Below are positions 18,487 to 28,479 of a stretch of DNA of 64,000 nucleotides, piece by piece. The stretch comes from Microbacterium sp. MPKO10 (GTDB lineage Bacteria; Actinomycetota; Actinomycetes; Actinomycetales; Microbacteriaceae), in NCBI RefSeq assembly GCF_026107415.2, contig NZ_JAPCHX010000006.1, forward strand, positions 186,001-250,000. The letters are read 5' to 3'. A program made the translations under genes and the position numbers. The number at the start of each line of letters is the position of its first letter. Position 1 is the first letter of the stretch. The notes under the pieces are model-generated. The model saw only the letters and a list, made by a program, of their open reading frames with translations, was not told where the DNA came from and ran no database searches.

Positions 18487-19695
18487 TTAGCGTGCGTCTC
18501 CCGTGAGGCTCGTTGTGGCGAGCTCGTCCTCGACGGCTGTTTCAAGGCTGGCCTGCAGGTCGGCGTCGCCGATCTGCTGGATGATCTCCGTGAGGAATCC
18601 CCGCACGACAAGTCGACGAGCCTCCTCTTCGGTGATCCCGCGAGCCTGAAGGTAGAACAGCTGCTCGTCGTCGAAACGGCCCGTCGCGCTGGCGTGGCCT
18701 GCTCCGGCGATGTCTCCTGTCTCGATCTCGAGGTTGGGAACGGAGTCGGCGCGGGTGCCATCGGTCAGAACGAGGTTGCGGTTCTGCTCGTAGCTGTCGG
18801 TTCCCGTGGCGTCCGGTCCGATGAGGACATCGCCGATCCACACCGTGTGAGCTCCTTCACCCTGCAACGCGCCCTTGTAATTGACGCGGCTGCGGGAGTA
18901 CGGCGCATCGTGGTGGACGTACACCTGATGCTCAAGGTGCTGACCCGTGTCGGCGTAGTACAAGCCGAGCGACTCGACGTTGGATCCTTGACCGGCAAGA
19001 TGCAGCGAGGGGTTCACACGCACGAGACTTCCACCCAGGGTGACGAGCACGTGCTTCAGCGTGGCGTCTCGACCGATCCGGGCGAAATGCGAGGCGAGGT
19101 GCGTGGCGGTGTCGCTCCACCACTGCACACTGACGACCGTGAGCCGGGCGCCCTCTTCCACGACAATCTCGACGTTCTCGGTCAGATGCGCGTCGCCGGA
19201 GCTCTTGAGAATCAGGAGTGCCTGGCTGTTCGGCTTGGCGGTGATCACCGTGTGGGCACCGCGCGCGTTCGCGCCGAGCGCGTCGCGCTCGACGGTGATC
19301 GTCTTCGGTTCTTCACCCGTAATGGTGATGGCGTACGCCTTCTCGGTCTGTGACCAGGCGTTCGCCGCGGGCCGCTCTTCGGGCAGCGCTGCACTGCCGA
19401 TGCGCGGGTCGCCCATGGCGATCCACTCGGCGGTCACGCCGTCGGCATCGGTCACCGAGACCGCGTACGGGCTACCGTCGAGGTCTCCGTCGCTGAGCGC
19501 CGTGAGCCGTTCCACGGGTGTGTAACGCCATTCGGCCTCGCGGCCGGTGAGGTTCGAGAAGTCTTCGACGTTCGTCGACCGTGGGCGTTCAGAGCGGGTC
19601 TGCAGAGGGACGAGCCCCCATCCGCCGTCCGTGTGCTCTCTGAATCCGTGCTGCCCTGCCTTGTTTTGTGATGCTGAGGTGTCTGTGACAGTCAT
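18487..19695 (-). CDS. sufD: Fe-S cluster assembly protein SufD
   Basis: Non-catalytic partner of SufB in the SufBC2D scaffold, 402 residues. The right-handed beta-helix core runs from about residue 140 to 330 (for example TENVEIVVEEGARLTVVSVQWWSD) and the C-terminal helical part contains the SufC-contact region FYLQARGITEEEARRLVVRGF. The N-terminal ~130 residues are less conserved. It starts 2 bases after the sufB stop and lacks a strong ribosome site, implying coupling. Length is usual for actinobacterial SufD. Confidence 0.95.
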   Translation of the reverse strand: MTVTDTSASQNKAGQHGFREHTDGGWGLVPLQTRSERPRSTNVEDFSNLTGREAEWRYTPVERLTALSDGDLDGSPYAVSVTDADGVTAEWIAMGDPRIGSAALPEERPAANAWSQTEKAYAITITGEEPKTITVERDALGANARGAHTVITAKPNSQALLILKSSGDAHLTENVEIVVEEGARLTVVSVQWWSDTATHLASHFARIGRDATLKHVLVTLGGSLVRVNPSLHLAGQGSNVESLGLYYADTGQHLEHQVYVHHDAPYSRSRVNYKGALQGEGAHTVWIGDVLIGPDATGTDSYEQNRNLVLTDGTRADSVPNLEIETGDIAGAGHASATGRFDDEQLFYLQARGITEEEARRLVVRGFLTEIIQQIGDADLQASLETAVEDELATTSLTGDAR

Positions 19696-19697
19696 TG

Positions 19698-21116
19698 TTA
19701 GCCGACGGATCCTTCCATGCCCATCTCGATGAGCTTGTTGAGTTCGAGAGCGTATTCCATGGGAAGCTCTCGAGCGATGGGCTCGATGAACCCGCGCACG
19801 ATCATGGCCATGGCCTCAGTCTCTTCGAGCCCACGGCTCATCAGATAGAACAGCTGCTCCTCGCTGACCTTCGACACGGTAGCTTCGTGGCCGAGTTGCA
19901 CATCGTCGACGCGGATGTCGATCGCCGGATACGTGTCGGATCGCGAGATCGTGTCAACGAGCAACGCGTCACAGACCACCGAGTTCGACGAGTGGTGTGC
20001 CGAGGGGTCGACACGCACTTCGCCGCGGTAGCCGGCTCGGCCGCCGCCGCGTGCAATCGACTTCGACGTGATCGAGGACTGCGTGTACGGCGCCATGTGG
20101 ATCATCTTCGCGCCGGCATCCTGGTGCTGACCGGGGCCGGCGAATGCGACGGAGAGCGTCTCGCCCTTGGCGTGCTCGCCGGTGAGGTAGATCGACGGGT
20201 ACTTCATCGTCACCTTGGAGCCGATGTTGCCGTCGACCCATTCCATGGTGGCGCCTTCTTCGGCCATCGCGCGCTTCGTCACGAGGTTGTAGACGTTATT
20301 CGACCAGTTCTGGATCGTGGTGTAGCGAACGCGTGCGTTCTTCTTCACGATGATCTCGACGACAGCCGAGTGCAGCGAGTCGCTCTTGTAGATCGGGGCC
20401 GTGCAGCCCTCGATGTAGTGGACGTAGCTGCCCTCATCCGCGATGATCAGCGTGCGCTCGAACTGTCCCATGTTCTCGGTGTTGATCCGGAAATAGGCCT
20501 GCAGCGGGATGTCGACGTGCACACCCGGGGGCACGTAGACGAACGATCCGCCTGACCATACTGACGTGTTCAGAGCGGCAAACTTGTTATCGCCGGCGGG
20601 AATGACGGTGCCGTAGTACTCCTCGAAGAACTCGGGGTGCTCGCGAAGCGCCGTGTCGGTGTCCATGAAGATGACGCCCTGGCTCTCGAGGTCCTCGCGG
20701 ATCTGGTGATACACGACCTCGGACTCATACTGGGCAGCGACTCCGGCGACGAGGCGGGAGCGCTCGGCCTCAGGGATCCCGAGCCGTTCGTACGTGTTGC
20801 GGATGTCCTCGGGGAGGTCCTCCCATGACTGGGCCTGCTTCTCCGTGGAGCGCACGAAGTACTTGATGTTCTCGAAGTCGATCTCTGAGAGGTCGGCACC
20901 CCACGAGGGCATTGGTTTGCGATCGAAGAGCTTGAGCGCCTTGAGTCGGCGTTTCAGCATCCACTCGGGCTCATTCTTGAGCCGCGAGATGTCGGTGACG
21001 ACATCGGTGTTCAGGCCACGGCGGGCCGAAGAACCGGCATCGTCCGAATCGCTCCAGCCGAACTCGTAAACACCAAGGCTTTCGAGTTCCGGGCGGTCGA
21101 TCAGAACATCTGACAT
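19698..21116 (-). CDS. sufB: Fe-S cluster assembly scaffold SufB
   Basis: Scaffold on which nascent clusters form, 472 residues. The two key Cys are seen in [10 protein letters not shown] and [11 protein letters not shown]; the helical SufC-contact site is [24 protein letters not shown]. No intein interrupts it, although mycobacterial SufB genes often carry one. GAGAGG lies five to six bases before the ATG. It is the first gene of the operon; no sufR repressor gene lies upstream and neither sufS nor sufU follows, so sulfur donation must be encoded elsewhere. Confidence 0.97.
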   Translation of the reverse strand: MSDVLIDRPELESLGVYEFGWSDSDDAGSSARRGLNTDVVTDISRLKNEPEWMLKRRLKALKLFDRKPMPSWGADLSEIDFENIKYFVRSTEKQAQSWEDLPEDIRNTYERLGIPEAERSRLVAGVAAQYESEVVYHQIREDLESQGVIFMDTDTALREHPEFFEEYYGTVIPAGDNKFAALNTSVWSGGSFVYVPPGVHVDIPLQAYFRINTENMGQFERTLIIADEGSYVHYIEGCTAPIYKSDSLHSAVVEIIVKKNARVRYTTIQNWSNNVYNLVTKRAMAEEGATMEWVDGNIGSKVTMKYPSIYLTGEHAKGETLSVAFAGPGQHQDAGAKMIHMAPYTQSSITSKSIARGGGRAGYRGEVRVDPSAHHSSNSVVCDALLVDTISRSDTYPAIDIRVDDVQLGHEATVSKVSEEQLFYLMSRGLEETEAMAMIVRGFIEPIARELPMEYALELNKLIEMGMEGSVG

Positions 21117-21303
21117 ATCTACCTCTCTAGAACCGCTAAGAAACAGGATCTCTGTTCACGGCTTGTCCTGCGCACTCGGGAAAGCTGAATGCGAGGAATG
21201 TGGTCCGCGTCTGCGTGAACCTACAATTGTTCGAGACCATTCGAATCTGCCCTCATGACGAGTGGCTCTCGCAATGATTACTTGAACAATGCAATTCTAC
21301 AGG

Positions 21304-21331
21304 TTGTGTCGACGAAAATGTGAGGTATTCA
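21304..21331 (+). promoter_or_regulatory. Possible ctaA promoter; otherwise empty sufB-ctaA spacer
   Basis: TTGTGT at 21304-21309 and TATTCA at 21326-21331, 16 bases apart, lie about 50 bases before the ctaA start. Two copies of GTCGAC (21308-21313 and 21332-21337) flank the -10 box. The whole spacer 21117-21382 is visibly AT-richer than its surroundings and shows no gene on either strand. It must also hold the sufB promoter. Confidence 0.4.
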
Positions 21332-21382
21332 GTCGACATGAAGCCGGGGCCTCCCCGACGCGTATGAGAGAAGGATCCCGCA

Positions 21383-22366
21383 GTGAGTCGTGTGTCGTCA
21401 GGACGCCACCCCGAAACTCGTCAGACGCAGAAGGACAATGTGCTCATTCGACTCTGGCACTGGCTGCCCAGCAGCGCCGGTGACCGCCGGGTGGTTGTTG
21501 CGGCATGGCTCAACCTGATCTTCCAGACCGTGCTCGTGGGTACCGGAGGCGCTGTGCGTCTGACAGCATCCGGATTGGGCTGCCCGACCTGGCCGAAGTG
21601 CACGCCCGAATCGTTCATCTCTACGCCGGAGATGGGGATTCACGGGATCATCGAGTTTGGGAACCGAACGCTCTTCTTCGTTCTGCAGATCATCGCGATC
21701 TTCGCACTCCTCTGCGTCATCCGCTACCGCGCGCAGCGTCGCGACCTGTTCGTCCTGGCGTTGATCCCCGCGTGCAGCGTGCTCTTCCAGGCCGGCATCG
21801 GCGGCATCACGGTCCTCACCGGACTCAACCCCTACGTCGTCGGGCTGCACTTCGTGCTGAGCGTCGTTCTCGTCGTGCTCGGCGCGGTGCTGGTGATGCG
21901 CGTGACGTCCGAGCCGGGGCCGCGAGAGCGTGTGGTGCCCGCGTGGTTCGCGCGCCTCGCACACGTTGCGGCGTTCTTCGTCGCAATCTCGGTGATCATC
22001 GGGATCCTGACAACCGGGTCAGGGCCCCACGCCGGAGACCAGGGTGCCGCACGCAACGATCTCCCGCCCGAGGTCATGCAACACGTGCATTCCTGGCCGG
22101 CATACGTGATGCTGGCTCTCACCGTTGTGCTTGCCCTCGCCGCCTGGACGCGCGGGATCCGCTCGCCGCGAACCTGGCTGACCTGGCTGGTCGTCGTGCA
22201 GGGCGTGCAGATCCTCATCGGCATTACTCAGTCGCGCCTCGGTCTCCCGGAAGCACTTGTGGGGACTCACATGGTGCTCGCCTGCGTACTCGCGGCGCTG
22301 ATGTCGGCGGTGCTTTACTTCATGAAGCGCCCGGTGAAACTGGCCGAGCAGGAACTCGCGCGCTGA
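21383..22366 (+). CDS. ctaA: Heme A synthase (COX15/CtaA)
   Basis: Integral membrane monooxygenase that oxidises the C8 methyl of heme O to the formyl of heme A, for aa3-type oxidase. The 327 residues form about eight helices. Conserved elements are GGAVRLTASGLGCPTWP near the first helix (with the paired-Cys loop residue), the E-F-G-N-R segment, GLHFVLSV, HVHSWPAYV and VGTHMVLA, which supply the heme-ligand His residues. The GTG start is preceded by GAGAAGGA. It is convergent with ctaB, 36 bases apart. SURF1 about 6 kb away serves the same pathway. Confidence 0.95.
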   Translation: MSRVSSGRHPETRQTQKDNVLIRLWHWLPSSAGDRRVVVAAWLNLIFQTVLVGTGGAVRLTASGLGCPTWPKCTPESFISTPEMGIHGIIEFGNRTLFFVLQIIAIFALLCVIRYRAQRRDLFVLALIPACSVLFQAGIGGITVLTGLNPYVVGLHFVLSVVLVVLGAVLVMRVTSEPGPRERVVPAWFARLAHVAAFFVAISVIIGILTTGSGPHAGDQGAARNDLPPEVMQHVHSWPAYVMLALTVVLALAAWTRGIRSPRTWLTWLVVVQGVQILIGITQSRLGLPEALVGTHMVLACVLAALMSAVLYFMKRPVKLAEQELAR

Positions 22367-22402
22367 CCGCGCTCTCGCGCAATCATCCCGGCCTGCGGTG
22401 CG

Positions 22403-23323
22403 TCAGAACGGCAGGAGCGGGTCGATCCCCACGGCGAGGAACAGCAGCGACAGGTACGTGATCGAGCCGTGGAACACGCGCATCGGCGAGGCGTCCTCGT
22501 CACGGATCGCCAAGTTGTACAGGCGGTGCGTCTCGTAGATGAACCAGCCCCCGGCGACGATGGCGATAGCCGAGTACGTGATGCCCATGGGTGCGAGGGG
22601 AATCAGCAGAAGCGAGCAGACGACAGTCGCCCAGGCGTACAGAATGGTCTGCAGCCCGACGACGGCGCGTCCGCGGACGACGGCGAGCATCGGTACGCCG
22701 ACCTCTTTGTAATCGGAGCGGTACTTCATCGACAGCGGCCAGTAATGCGGCGGCGTCCACAGGAACACGACGGCGAAGAGAATCCAGGCCTCCGCGCTGA
22801 GCGACCCCGTGACGCTCGACCAGCCGATCAAGACGGGAAAGCATCCGGCGATTCCGCCCCAGATGATGTTCTGCTCGGTCCGACGCTTCAGCCACAGGGT
22901 GTAGACGCAGACGTAGAAGAAGATTGCGGCGACCGAGAGGCCAGCGGCGAGAAGATTCGTCGTGAGGGCGAGCCACACCGTCGACAATACGGCGAGCGTC
23001 CATGAGAACACGAGCGCTTCGCGCGGGCTGAGCTCCCCGGTCACGAGCGGGCGATTCTCGGTGCGCTTCATATGGCGGTCGATGTCGCGATCGATATAGC
23101 AGTTGAACGCCCCGGCCGAACCGGCGCTCATGGCCCCGCCAATCACCGTGGCAGCGACGAGCCACAGATTCGGGATGCCGCCAGCGGCGAGGATCATCAC
23201 CGGAACCGTCGTGACGAGCAGAAGCTCCATCACGCGGGGTTTGGTGAGAGAAAAATATGCGGCGGCCTTGCGCCGGAAGCCGATCGGCTGTGCTGCGATC
23301 GGGGTGGGGGTGGTGACGTCCAT
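22403..23323 (-). CDS. ctaB: Protoheme IX farnesyltransferase (heme O synthase)
   Basis: UbiA-family membrane prenyltransferase that attaches farnesyl to heme B, giving heme O, the substrate of CtaA. The 306 residues have seven to nine helices. The first Asp-rich motif is NCYIDRDIDRHMKRTENRPL and the second conserved loop is YTLWLKRRTEQNIIWGG; KYRSDYKEVGVPML follows. The first ~20 residues precede the core. It is divergent from tkt, with a 275-base spacer containing both promoters. A -10-like TAGAAT lies 28 bases before the ATG. Confidence 0.96.
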   Translation of the reverse strand: MDVTTPTPIAAQPIGFRRKAAAYFSLTKPRVMELLLVTTVPVMILAAGGIPNLWLVAATVIGGAMSAGSAGAFNCYIDRDIDRHMKRTENRPLVTGELSPREALVFSWTLAVLSTVWLALTTNLLAAGLSVAAIFFYVCVYTLWLKRRTEQNIIWGGIAGCFPVLIGWSSVTGSLSAEAWILFAVVFLWTPPHYWPLSMKYRSDYKEVGVPMLAVVRGRAVVGLQTILYAWATVVCSLLLIPLAPMGITYSAIAIVAGGWFIYETHRLYNLAIRDEDASPMRVFHGSITYLSLLFLAVGIDPLLPF

Positions 23324-23350
23324 TGCTCCTCGACTGCTGGGGATGCTTCG

Positions 23351-23380
23351 ATTCTAGGCCACGGTGGGTGAAAGCTCACC
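23351..23380 (-). promoter_or_regulatory. Possible ctaB promoter with small palindrome
   Basis: TAGAAT on the minus strand (23351-23356) makes a good -10 box. About 10 bases upstream of it, GGTGA-AAGC-TCACC (23367-23380) forms an inverted repeat in the -10 to -35 interval, where a repressor could act. The -35 box is not recognisable. Confidence 0.35.
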
Positions 23381-23473
23381 GAGACCGGGGAACATTCGCT
23401 CCGGTTCACACGTTGTCATGAATGTGCGCACGAGGTGGTGGCTATCTCTATACTGGGGATGCTCGCCTAGCTT

Positions 23474-23516
23474 CGCGGCGCCCCTGCACGAAAGTCTGTG
23501 CCAGTGAGGGGCCGCG
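23474..23516 (+). promoter_or_regulatory. Two-tier hairpin in the tkt 5' leader
   Basis: A TATACT -10 box at 23449-23454 predicts a tkt leader of about 140 bases. In it CGCGG (23474-23478) pairs with CCGCG (23512-23516), CCCC (23481-23484) with GGGG (23508-23511), and GCAC (23486-23489) with GTGC (23498-23501). A second hairpin, GGGCC-gtca-GGCCC, lies at 23557-23570. No known riboswitch is recognised. The leader may be regulatory. Confidence 0.35.
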
Positions 23517-23598
23517 ACCTGTCAAAGTAGCCAAATGTGCGTGTAAACGCTTCGGCGGGCCGTCAGGCCCGGACGAACAACCAGAAGGGTCAAACAAC

Positions 23599-25692
23599 GT
23601 GGCAGCACTGCAATGGGATCCCATTGACAACAAGGCCGTCGACACCGCGCGCGTTCTCGCCGCGGATGCTGTGGAGAAGGTCGGAAACGGCCACCCGGGA
23701 ACCGCGATGAGCCTTGCGCCCGCGGCCTACCTCCTCTTCCAGAAGGTAATGCGCCGAGACCCGAGCGACGATGCGTGGCTCGGTCGCGACAGGTTCATCC
23801 TCTCTGCCGGGCACAGCTCGTTGACGCAGTACATTCAGCTGTATTTCGCCGGGGATGGACTCGAACTCGACGATCTGAAGGCGCTGCGCACGTGGGGCTC
23901 CCTCACGCCGGGGCACCCGGAGTACGGCCACACCAAGGGTGTTGAGATCACCACGGGGCCGCTCGGACAGGGACTCTCATCCGCCGTGGGTTTCGCCTAC
24001 GCGTCGCGCTACGAGCGTGGCCTGTTCGATCCGGATGCTGCCGAAGGCACGAGCCCGTTCGATCATCATGTGTATGTCATCGCCAGCGACGGCGACCTTC
24101 AAGAGGGCATTACGAGCGAGGCATCCTCGCTCGCCGGGCATCAGCAGCTCGGTAACCTCATCGCGATCTATGACAGCAACCAGATCTCGATCGAAGATGA
24201 CACAGACATCGCGTTCACCGAGGACGTCGCCGCCCGCTACGAGGCGTACGGCTGGCAGGTGCTCACCGTCGACTGGAAGAAGTCGGGTGAATACGTCGAA
24301 GACGTCTCAGAGCTGAACGACGCGATCGAGGCCGCGCAGGCTGAGACCGGCAAGCCCACGCTGATTGTCTTGAAGACCATCATCGGCTGGCCTGCGCCGA
24401 ATAAGAAGGACACCGGTGCCATTCACGGTGCCAAGCTCGGTGGCGAGGAGCTTGCCGGACTCAAGGACGTCCTCGGCTTCGACCCGGACAAGACTTTCGA
24501 TGTGTCGGATGAGGTCATAGAGCACACGCGCGGTGCACGTGAGCGCGGGGCTCAGCAGCGCGCCGAGTGGCAGAGCGCCTTCGATGCCTGGGCCGCGGCG
24601 AACCCCGAGCGCAAGGCTCTTCTCGATCGACTGCTGTCCGGGGAACTCCCCGCGGACATTGCTGAGGCGCTCCCCCGCTTCGAGGCGGGCACAGACGTCT
24701 CGACCCGCGCAGCATCCGGAAAGGTGCTCACAGCACTCGGTGCCGAGCTCCCCGAGCTGTGGGGTGGCTCTGCCGACCTCGCCGGATCGAACAACACGAC
24801 GATCGATGGCGCAGCCTCGTTCGTGCCGGCCGAGCACTCGACCGACTCGTGGCAGGGAAACCCCTACGGGCGCGTCTTGCACTTCGGCATCCGCGAGCAC
24901 GCCATGGCGGCGATCCTCAACGGCATCGTGCTGCACGGACCGACGCGCGCGTACGGCGGAACGTTCCTGATCTTCAGCGACTACCAGCGTCCGTCCGTGA
25001 GACTCGCTGCTCTGATGAATGTGCCCAGCATCTTCGTCTGGACGCACGACTCCGTCGCGCTGGGTGAAGACGGCCCGACGCACCAGCCGATCGAGCAGCT
25101 CTCCACGCTTCGGGCCATCCCGAACCTCGCTGTCGTGCGTCCGTCCGACGCCAACGAGGTGGCGTACGCATGGCTTGAGATCCTGCGGCGCCACGACGGA
25201 CCGACCGGGCTCGCGCTGACGCGTCAGAACCTGCCGGTCTTCGACCGCGGTGAGGGCGAGGCAACAGGAGACACGCTGGCCGCCGCGTCCAACGTGACAC
25301 GCGGAGCGTACGTGCTCGCCGAGGCACCGGGCGGTACGCCCGACGTCATCCTCATCGGCACGGGCTCCGAAGTGCAGCTTGCCGTCGAGGCCCGAGAGCA
25401 GCTGCGCGCCGAGGGCGTCAATGCACGCGTCGTCGCCGCACCGTCGCTCGAATGGTTCGACGAGCAGTCCCCCGAGTACCGCGAGTCTGTGCTTCCAGCA
25501 TCCGTCACCGCACGGGTATCCGTCGAGGCGGGTCTGGACCTGACCTGGCGCGGTATCGTCGGCGACCGGGGCCGTTCAGTTTCGATCGAGCACTTCGGCG
25601 CATCGGCTGACTACAAGACATTGTTCCGCGAGTTCGGCATCACTGCCGAAGCCGTTGTGAACGCCGCCAAGGAAACGCTCGGCGCCAACTGA
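23599..25692 (+). CDS. tkt: Transketolase
   Basis: Thiamine-diphosphate enzyme that transfers two-carbon units between sugar phosphates in the non-oxidative pentose-phosphate pathway, 697 residues. The ThDP/Mg motif runs from GDGDLQEG to IAIYDSN; the substrate-binding His residues are in [10 protein letters not shown] and in IREHAMAAI; the PYR-domain transketolase signature is [19 protein letters not shown] 23599 with AGAAGG before it gives the standard start [15 protein letters not shown]; the frame is open farther upstream only through the leader. First gene of the six-gene operon tkt-tal-pgi-zwf-opcA-pgl. Confidence 0.96.
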   Translation: MAALQWDPIDNKAVDTARVLAADAVEKVGNGHPGTAMSLAPAAYLLFQKVMRRDPSDDAWLGRDRFILSAGHSSLTQYIQLYFAGDGLELDDLKALRTWGSLTPGHPEYGHTKGVEITTGPLGQGLSSAVGFAYASRYERGLFDPDAAEGTSPFDHHVYVIASDGDLQEGITSEASSLAGHQQLGNLIAIYDSNQISIEDDTDIAFTEDVAARYEAYGWQVLTVDWKKSGEYVEDVSELNDAIEAAQAETGKPTLIVLKTIIGWPAPNKKDTGAIHGAKLGGEELAGLKDVLGFDPDKTFDVSDEVIEHTRGARERGAQQRAEWQSAFDAWAAANPERKALLDRLLSGELPADIAEALPRFEAGTDVSTRAASGKVLTALGAELPELWGGSADLAGSNNTTIDGAASFVPAEHSTDSWQGNPYGRVLHFGIREHAMAAILNGIVLHGPTRAYGGTFLIFSDYQRPSVRLAALMNVPSIFVWTHDSVALGEDGPTHQPIEQLSTLRAIPNLAVVRPSDANEVAYAWLEILRRHDGPTGLALTRQNLPVFDRGEGEATGDTLAAASNVTRGAYVLAEAPGGTPDVILIGTGSEVQLAVEAREQLRAEGVNARVVAAPSLEWFDEQSPEYRESVLPASVTARVSVEAGLDLTWRGIVGDRGRSVSIEHFGASADYKTLFREFGITAEAVVNAAKETLGAN

Positions 25693-25714
25693 GCCGGGCA
25701 GAGGAGAAATCATC

Positions 25715-26824
25715 ATGACTGAGACACCCACGGCACAGCTTTCCGCTGCCGGCGTCAGCATCTGGCTCGACGACCTGTCACGCGAGCGCATCGAGACCGG
25801 CAACCTGACGGATCTGATCTCGAACCGCAACGTCGTCGGCATCACGACGAACCCGACGATCTTCGCCAAGGCGATCAAAGACGGCGACCGCTACGCAGCC
25901 CAGGTGAGCGAGCTCACCGCGGCGGGCAAGAACGTCGACGAGGTCATCGCCGAACTGACAACGAAGGATGTCGCGGACGCCGCCGACGTCTTCCGACCGA
26001 TCTCTGATGAGACGAACGGGGTCGACGGCCGAGTGTCCATCGAGGTTGAGCCGGGGCTCGCCCACGACGCACAAGGCACGATCGACCAGGCCGTCTCCCT
26101 GTGGGAGCGACTGCAGCGTCCGAACGTACTTATCAAGATCCCGGCGACCGTCGAGGGCCTCGAGGCGATCACCGCCGCGACGGCGAAGGGAATCAGCGTC
26201 AACGTGACGCTCATCTTCAGCCTCACCCGTTACCGCGAAGTCATCAACGCATATCTGACTGGCCTTGAGCAGGCACGGGAGGCCGGGATCGACCTGTCCG
26301 GCATCCACTCGGTCGCCTCGTTCTTCGTGTCACGCGTCGACACCGAGATCGACAAGCGCCTCGACGCCGTCGGCACGGATGATGCTCGGGCGCTCAAGGG
26401 CAAGGCGGGTATCGCGAACGCGCAGCTGGCCTACCAGGTGTTCGAGCAGGAGTTCTCGTCTGAGCGCGCGAAGGCGCTGACGAGCGCCGGTGCGAACCCG
26501 CAGCGTCCGCTCTGGGCGTCGACGGGTGTCAAAGACCCGTCGCTCCCCGACACTCTGTACGTGACAGGGCTCGTCGCTCCGGGCGTGGTCAACACGATGC
26601 CGGAGAAGACGCTGGAGGCGACGTTCGACCACGGGGTCGTCACCGGCGACACCGTCACCGCGAGCTATGACGACGCGAACAGCGTCCTCGATGCCATCGC
26701 GGCGGTCGGAATCTCGTACGACGACGTGACACTCGTCCTTGAGAAGGAGGGCGTCGAGAAGTTCATCGTGTCGTGGAACGAACTCGTTGACGACGTGAAG
26801 GTCGCAATGGAGGCCGCGCGATGA
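25715..26824 (+). CDS. tal: Transaldolase
   Basis: Moves a dihydroxyacetone unit between sedoheptulose-7-phosphate and glyceraldehyde-3-phosphate. The 369 residues belong to the longer actinobacterial/cyanobacterial type. [10 protein letters not shown] is the substrate loop; the Schiff-base Lys is in [30 protein letters not shown] is the second signature. GAGGAGA lies eight bases before the ATG. It begins 22 bases after tkt and overlaps pgi by 4 nt (ATGA), showing a single transcript with coupled translation. Confidence 0.96.
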   Translation: MTETPTAQLSAAGVSIWLDDLSRERIETGNLTDLISNRNVVGITTNPTIFAKAIKDGDRYAAQVSELTAAGKNVDEVIAELTTKDVADAADVFRPISDETNGVDGRVSIEVEPGLAHDAQGTIDQAVSLWERLQRPNVLIKIPATVEGLEAITAATAKGISVNVTLIFSLTRYREVINAYLTGLEQAREAGIDLSGIHSVASFFVSRVDTEIDKRLDAVGTDDARALKGKAGIANAQLAYQVFEQEFSSERAKALTSAGANPQRPLWASTGVKDPSLPDTLYVTGLVAPGVVNTMPEKTLEATFDHGVVTGDTVTASYDDANSVLDAIAAVGISYDDVTLVLEKEGVEKFIVSWNELVDDVKVAMEAAR

Positions 26825-28431
26825 GCATCGCGATCCATGTGAGCGGGGCGGCGGAAGACGCCGTCCGCTCCGCCGTCCCGACGCTTGTGAAAGACCTCGT
26901 CGCCTCGGGGATCACCGAGCAGAACCCCACGCTCTGGGGCCCTCAGGCCGAAGCAGAGTCTGCAAAGCGACTGGGGTGGACTGAAGCCGTTGCCGTCTCG
27001 CGCCCGCTGGTGGACGAGATCGTGGCACTGCGCGAGAAGCTCGCTGCCGCCGGTGTCAATCGGATTATTCTGGCGGGCATGGGAGGCTCATCCCTCGCTC
27101 CCGAAGTGATCACCCAAACCTTCGGTGCCGAGCTCACGGTGCTCGACTCGACCGCTCCGGGGCAGGTGCGCGCCGCTCTTGACGCGGGCGTACAGAACAC
27201 GGCTATCGTGGTGTCGTCGAAGTCGGGGTCGACTGTCGAGACGGACAGCCAGCGCCGCGTCTTTGAGAAGGCGTTTCAGGATGCTGGGATCGACCCGCGA
27301 GAGCGGATCATTATCGTCACGGACCCGGGTTCGCCGTTCGACACTGCCGCCCGCGAGGGCGGGTTCACCGTCTTCAACGCGGATCCGAACGTCGGCGGTC
27401 GCTACTCGGCCCTGACGGCGTTCGGTTTGGTGCCGTCCGGTCTCGCCGGTGTCGACATCTCTGCGCTGCTCGACGAAGCAGACCAAGTGCTCACCGAGCT
27501 CGCCATCGACGATGAACGCAATCCGGGGCTGATCCTCGGTGCCGCGATCTCGGCGACCTCGCCTCGCAAAGACAAGCTCGGTATCGTCGCTGACGGTACG
27601 CACATCGTCGGGTTCGCCGACTGGGCTGAGCAGCTGATTGCGGAGTCAACGGGGAAGGAAGGCACGGGGATCCTCCCGGTCGTCCTCGAGACGCTGGCAC
27701 CAGAGCTGGAGAACACCCCAGATGACCTGCAGATCGTTCGCCTCGTCGACAACGCCGACGAGCTGCACCTTTTCCCGCGGGACCGCCACGAGGGCGAGAT
27801 CCTCGTCAGCGGCTCCCTCGGCGCCCAGCTAATCGTCTGGGAATACGCCGTTGCCGTCGCCGGTCGGATTCTCGGCATCAACCCATTCGATCAGCCCGAC
27901 GTCGAATCGGCCAAAGAGGCGGCGCGTGGTCTGCTCGATGACCGGCCCGAACCTCAGTCACCGGCATTCACCGAAGGCGGCATCGAGGTCCGAGGCGACC
28001 AGTCACTCGTCGAGGGCGTTTCGAACGTGCGCGAGGCGATCGATCGGCTCGTTGCAGCGATCCCGGAGGACGGCTATGTGTCGATTCAGGCATACGTCGA
28101 TCGACTCAGCCTTCCGCAGCTCGACGGCCTGCGCAGCCTGCTCGCCGCACGGGCAGGGCGCCCGGTGACGTTCGGCTGGGGTCCGCGATTCCTGCACTCA
28201 ACCGGCCAGTACCACAAGGGCGGGCCTGCCCAGGGTGTGTACCTTCAGATCACGGAAGAGGCATCGACCGACCTGGAGATCCCCGACCGTCCGTTCACGT
28301 TCGGGCAGCTCATCGAGGCACAGGCTGCGGGAGACGCGGGGGTTCTGCGTGAGCACGGCCGCCCCGTGCTCTCCGTCAAGCTGACGAGCCCTCAGGACGA
28401 CACGCTCGCTCTCTTCGAGGCCATCAACTAA
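26821..28431 (+). CDS. pgi: Glucose-6-phosphate isomerase
   Basis: Interconverts glucose-6-phosphate and fructose-6-phosphate, joining glycolysis to the pentose-phosphate pathway; 536 residues with the two SIS domains. Sugar-phosphate binding is seen in [11 protein letters not shown] and [15 protein letters not shown]. The C-terminal half contains [16 protein letters not shown], which matches the less common PGI type found in actinobacterial pentose-phosphate operons. The start overlaps the tal stop by 4 nt. It lies between tal and zwf, where corynebacteria and mycobacteria have no gene. Confidence 0.94.
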   Translation: MSIAIHVSGAAEDAVRSAVPTLVKDLVASGITEQNPTLWGPQAEAESAKRLGWTEAVAVSRPLVDEIVALREKLAAAGVNRIILAGMGGSSLAPEVITQTFGAELTVLDSTAPGQVRAALDAGVQNTAIVVSSKSGSTVETDSQRRVFEKAFQDAGIDPRERIIIVTDPGSPFDTAAREGGFTVFNADPNVGGRYSALTAFGLVPSGLAGVDISALLDEADQVLTELAIDDERNPGLILGAAISATSPRKDKLGIVADGTHIVGFADWAEQLIAESTGKEGTGILPVVLETLAPELENTPDDLQIVRLVDNADELHLFPRDRHEGEILVSGSLGAQLIVWEYAVAVAGRILGINPFDQPDVESAKEAARGLLDDRPEPQSPAFTEGGIEVRGDQSLVEGVSNVREAIDRLVAAIPEDGYVSIQAYVDRLSLPQLDGLRSLLAARAGRPVTFGWGPRFLHSTGQYHKGGPAQGVYLQITEEASTDLEIPDRPFTFGQLIEAQAAGDAGVLREHGRPVLSVKLTSPQDDTLALFEAIN

Positions 28432-28479
28432 CTCTCAACGACTCAGCATTCGCACGGGCGGATGCTGTCAAGGAGCCGA

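Noticed and set aside
21117-21382. Gene in the AT-richer sufB-ctaA spacer
   Set aside because: The short frames present (about 22 codons at most in the middle) have no ribosome site and read as random; the stretch is better explained as promoters.
23474-23516. TPP riboswitch before tkt, since transketolase uses thiamine diphosphate
   Set aside because: The conserved CUGAGA and ACCUGA elements of the TPP fold are absent.
23422-23598. N-terminal extension of transketolase
   Set aside because: The in-frame ATG at 23422 lies upstream of the promoter box and the extra residues are unrelated to transketolases.
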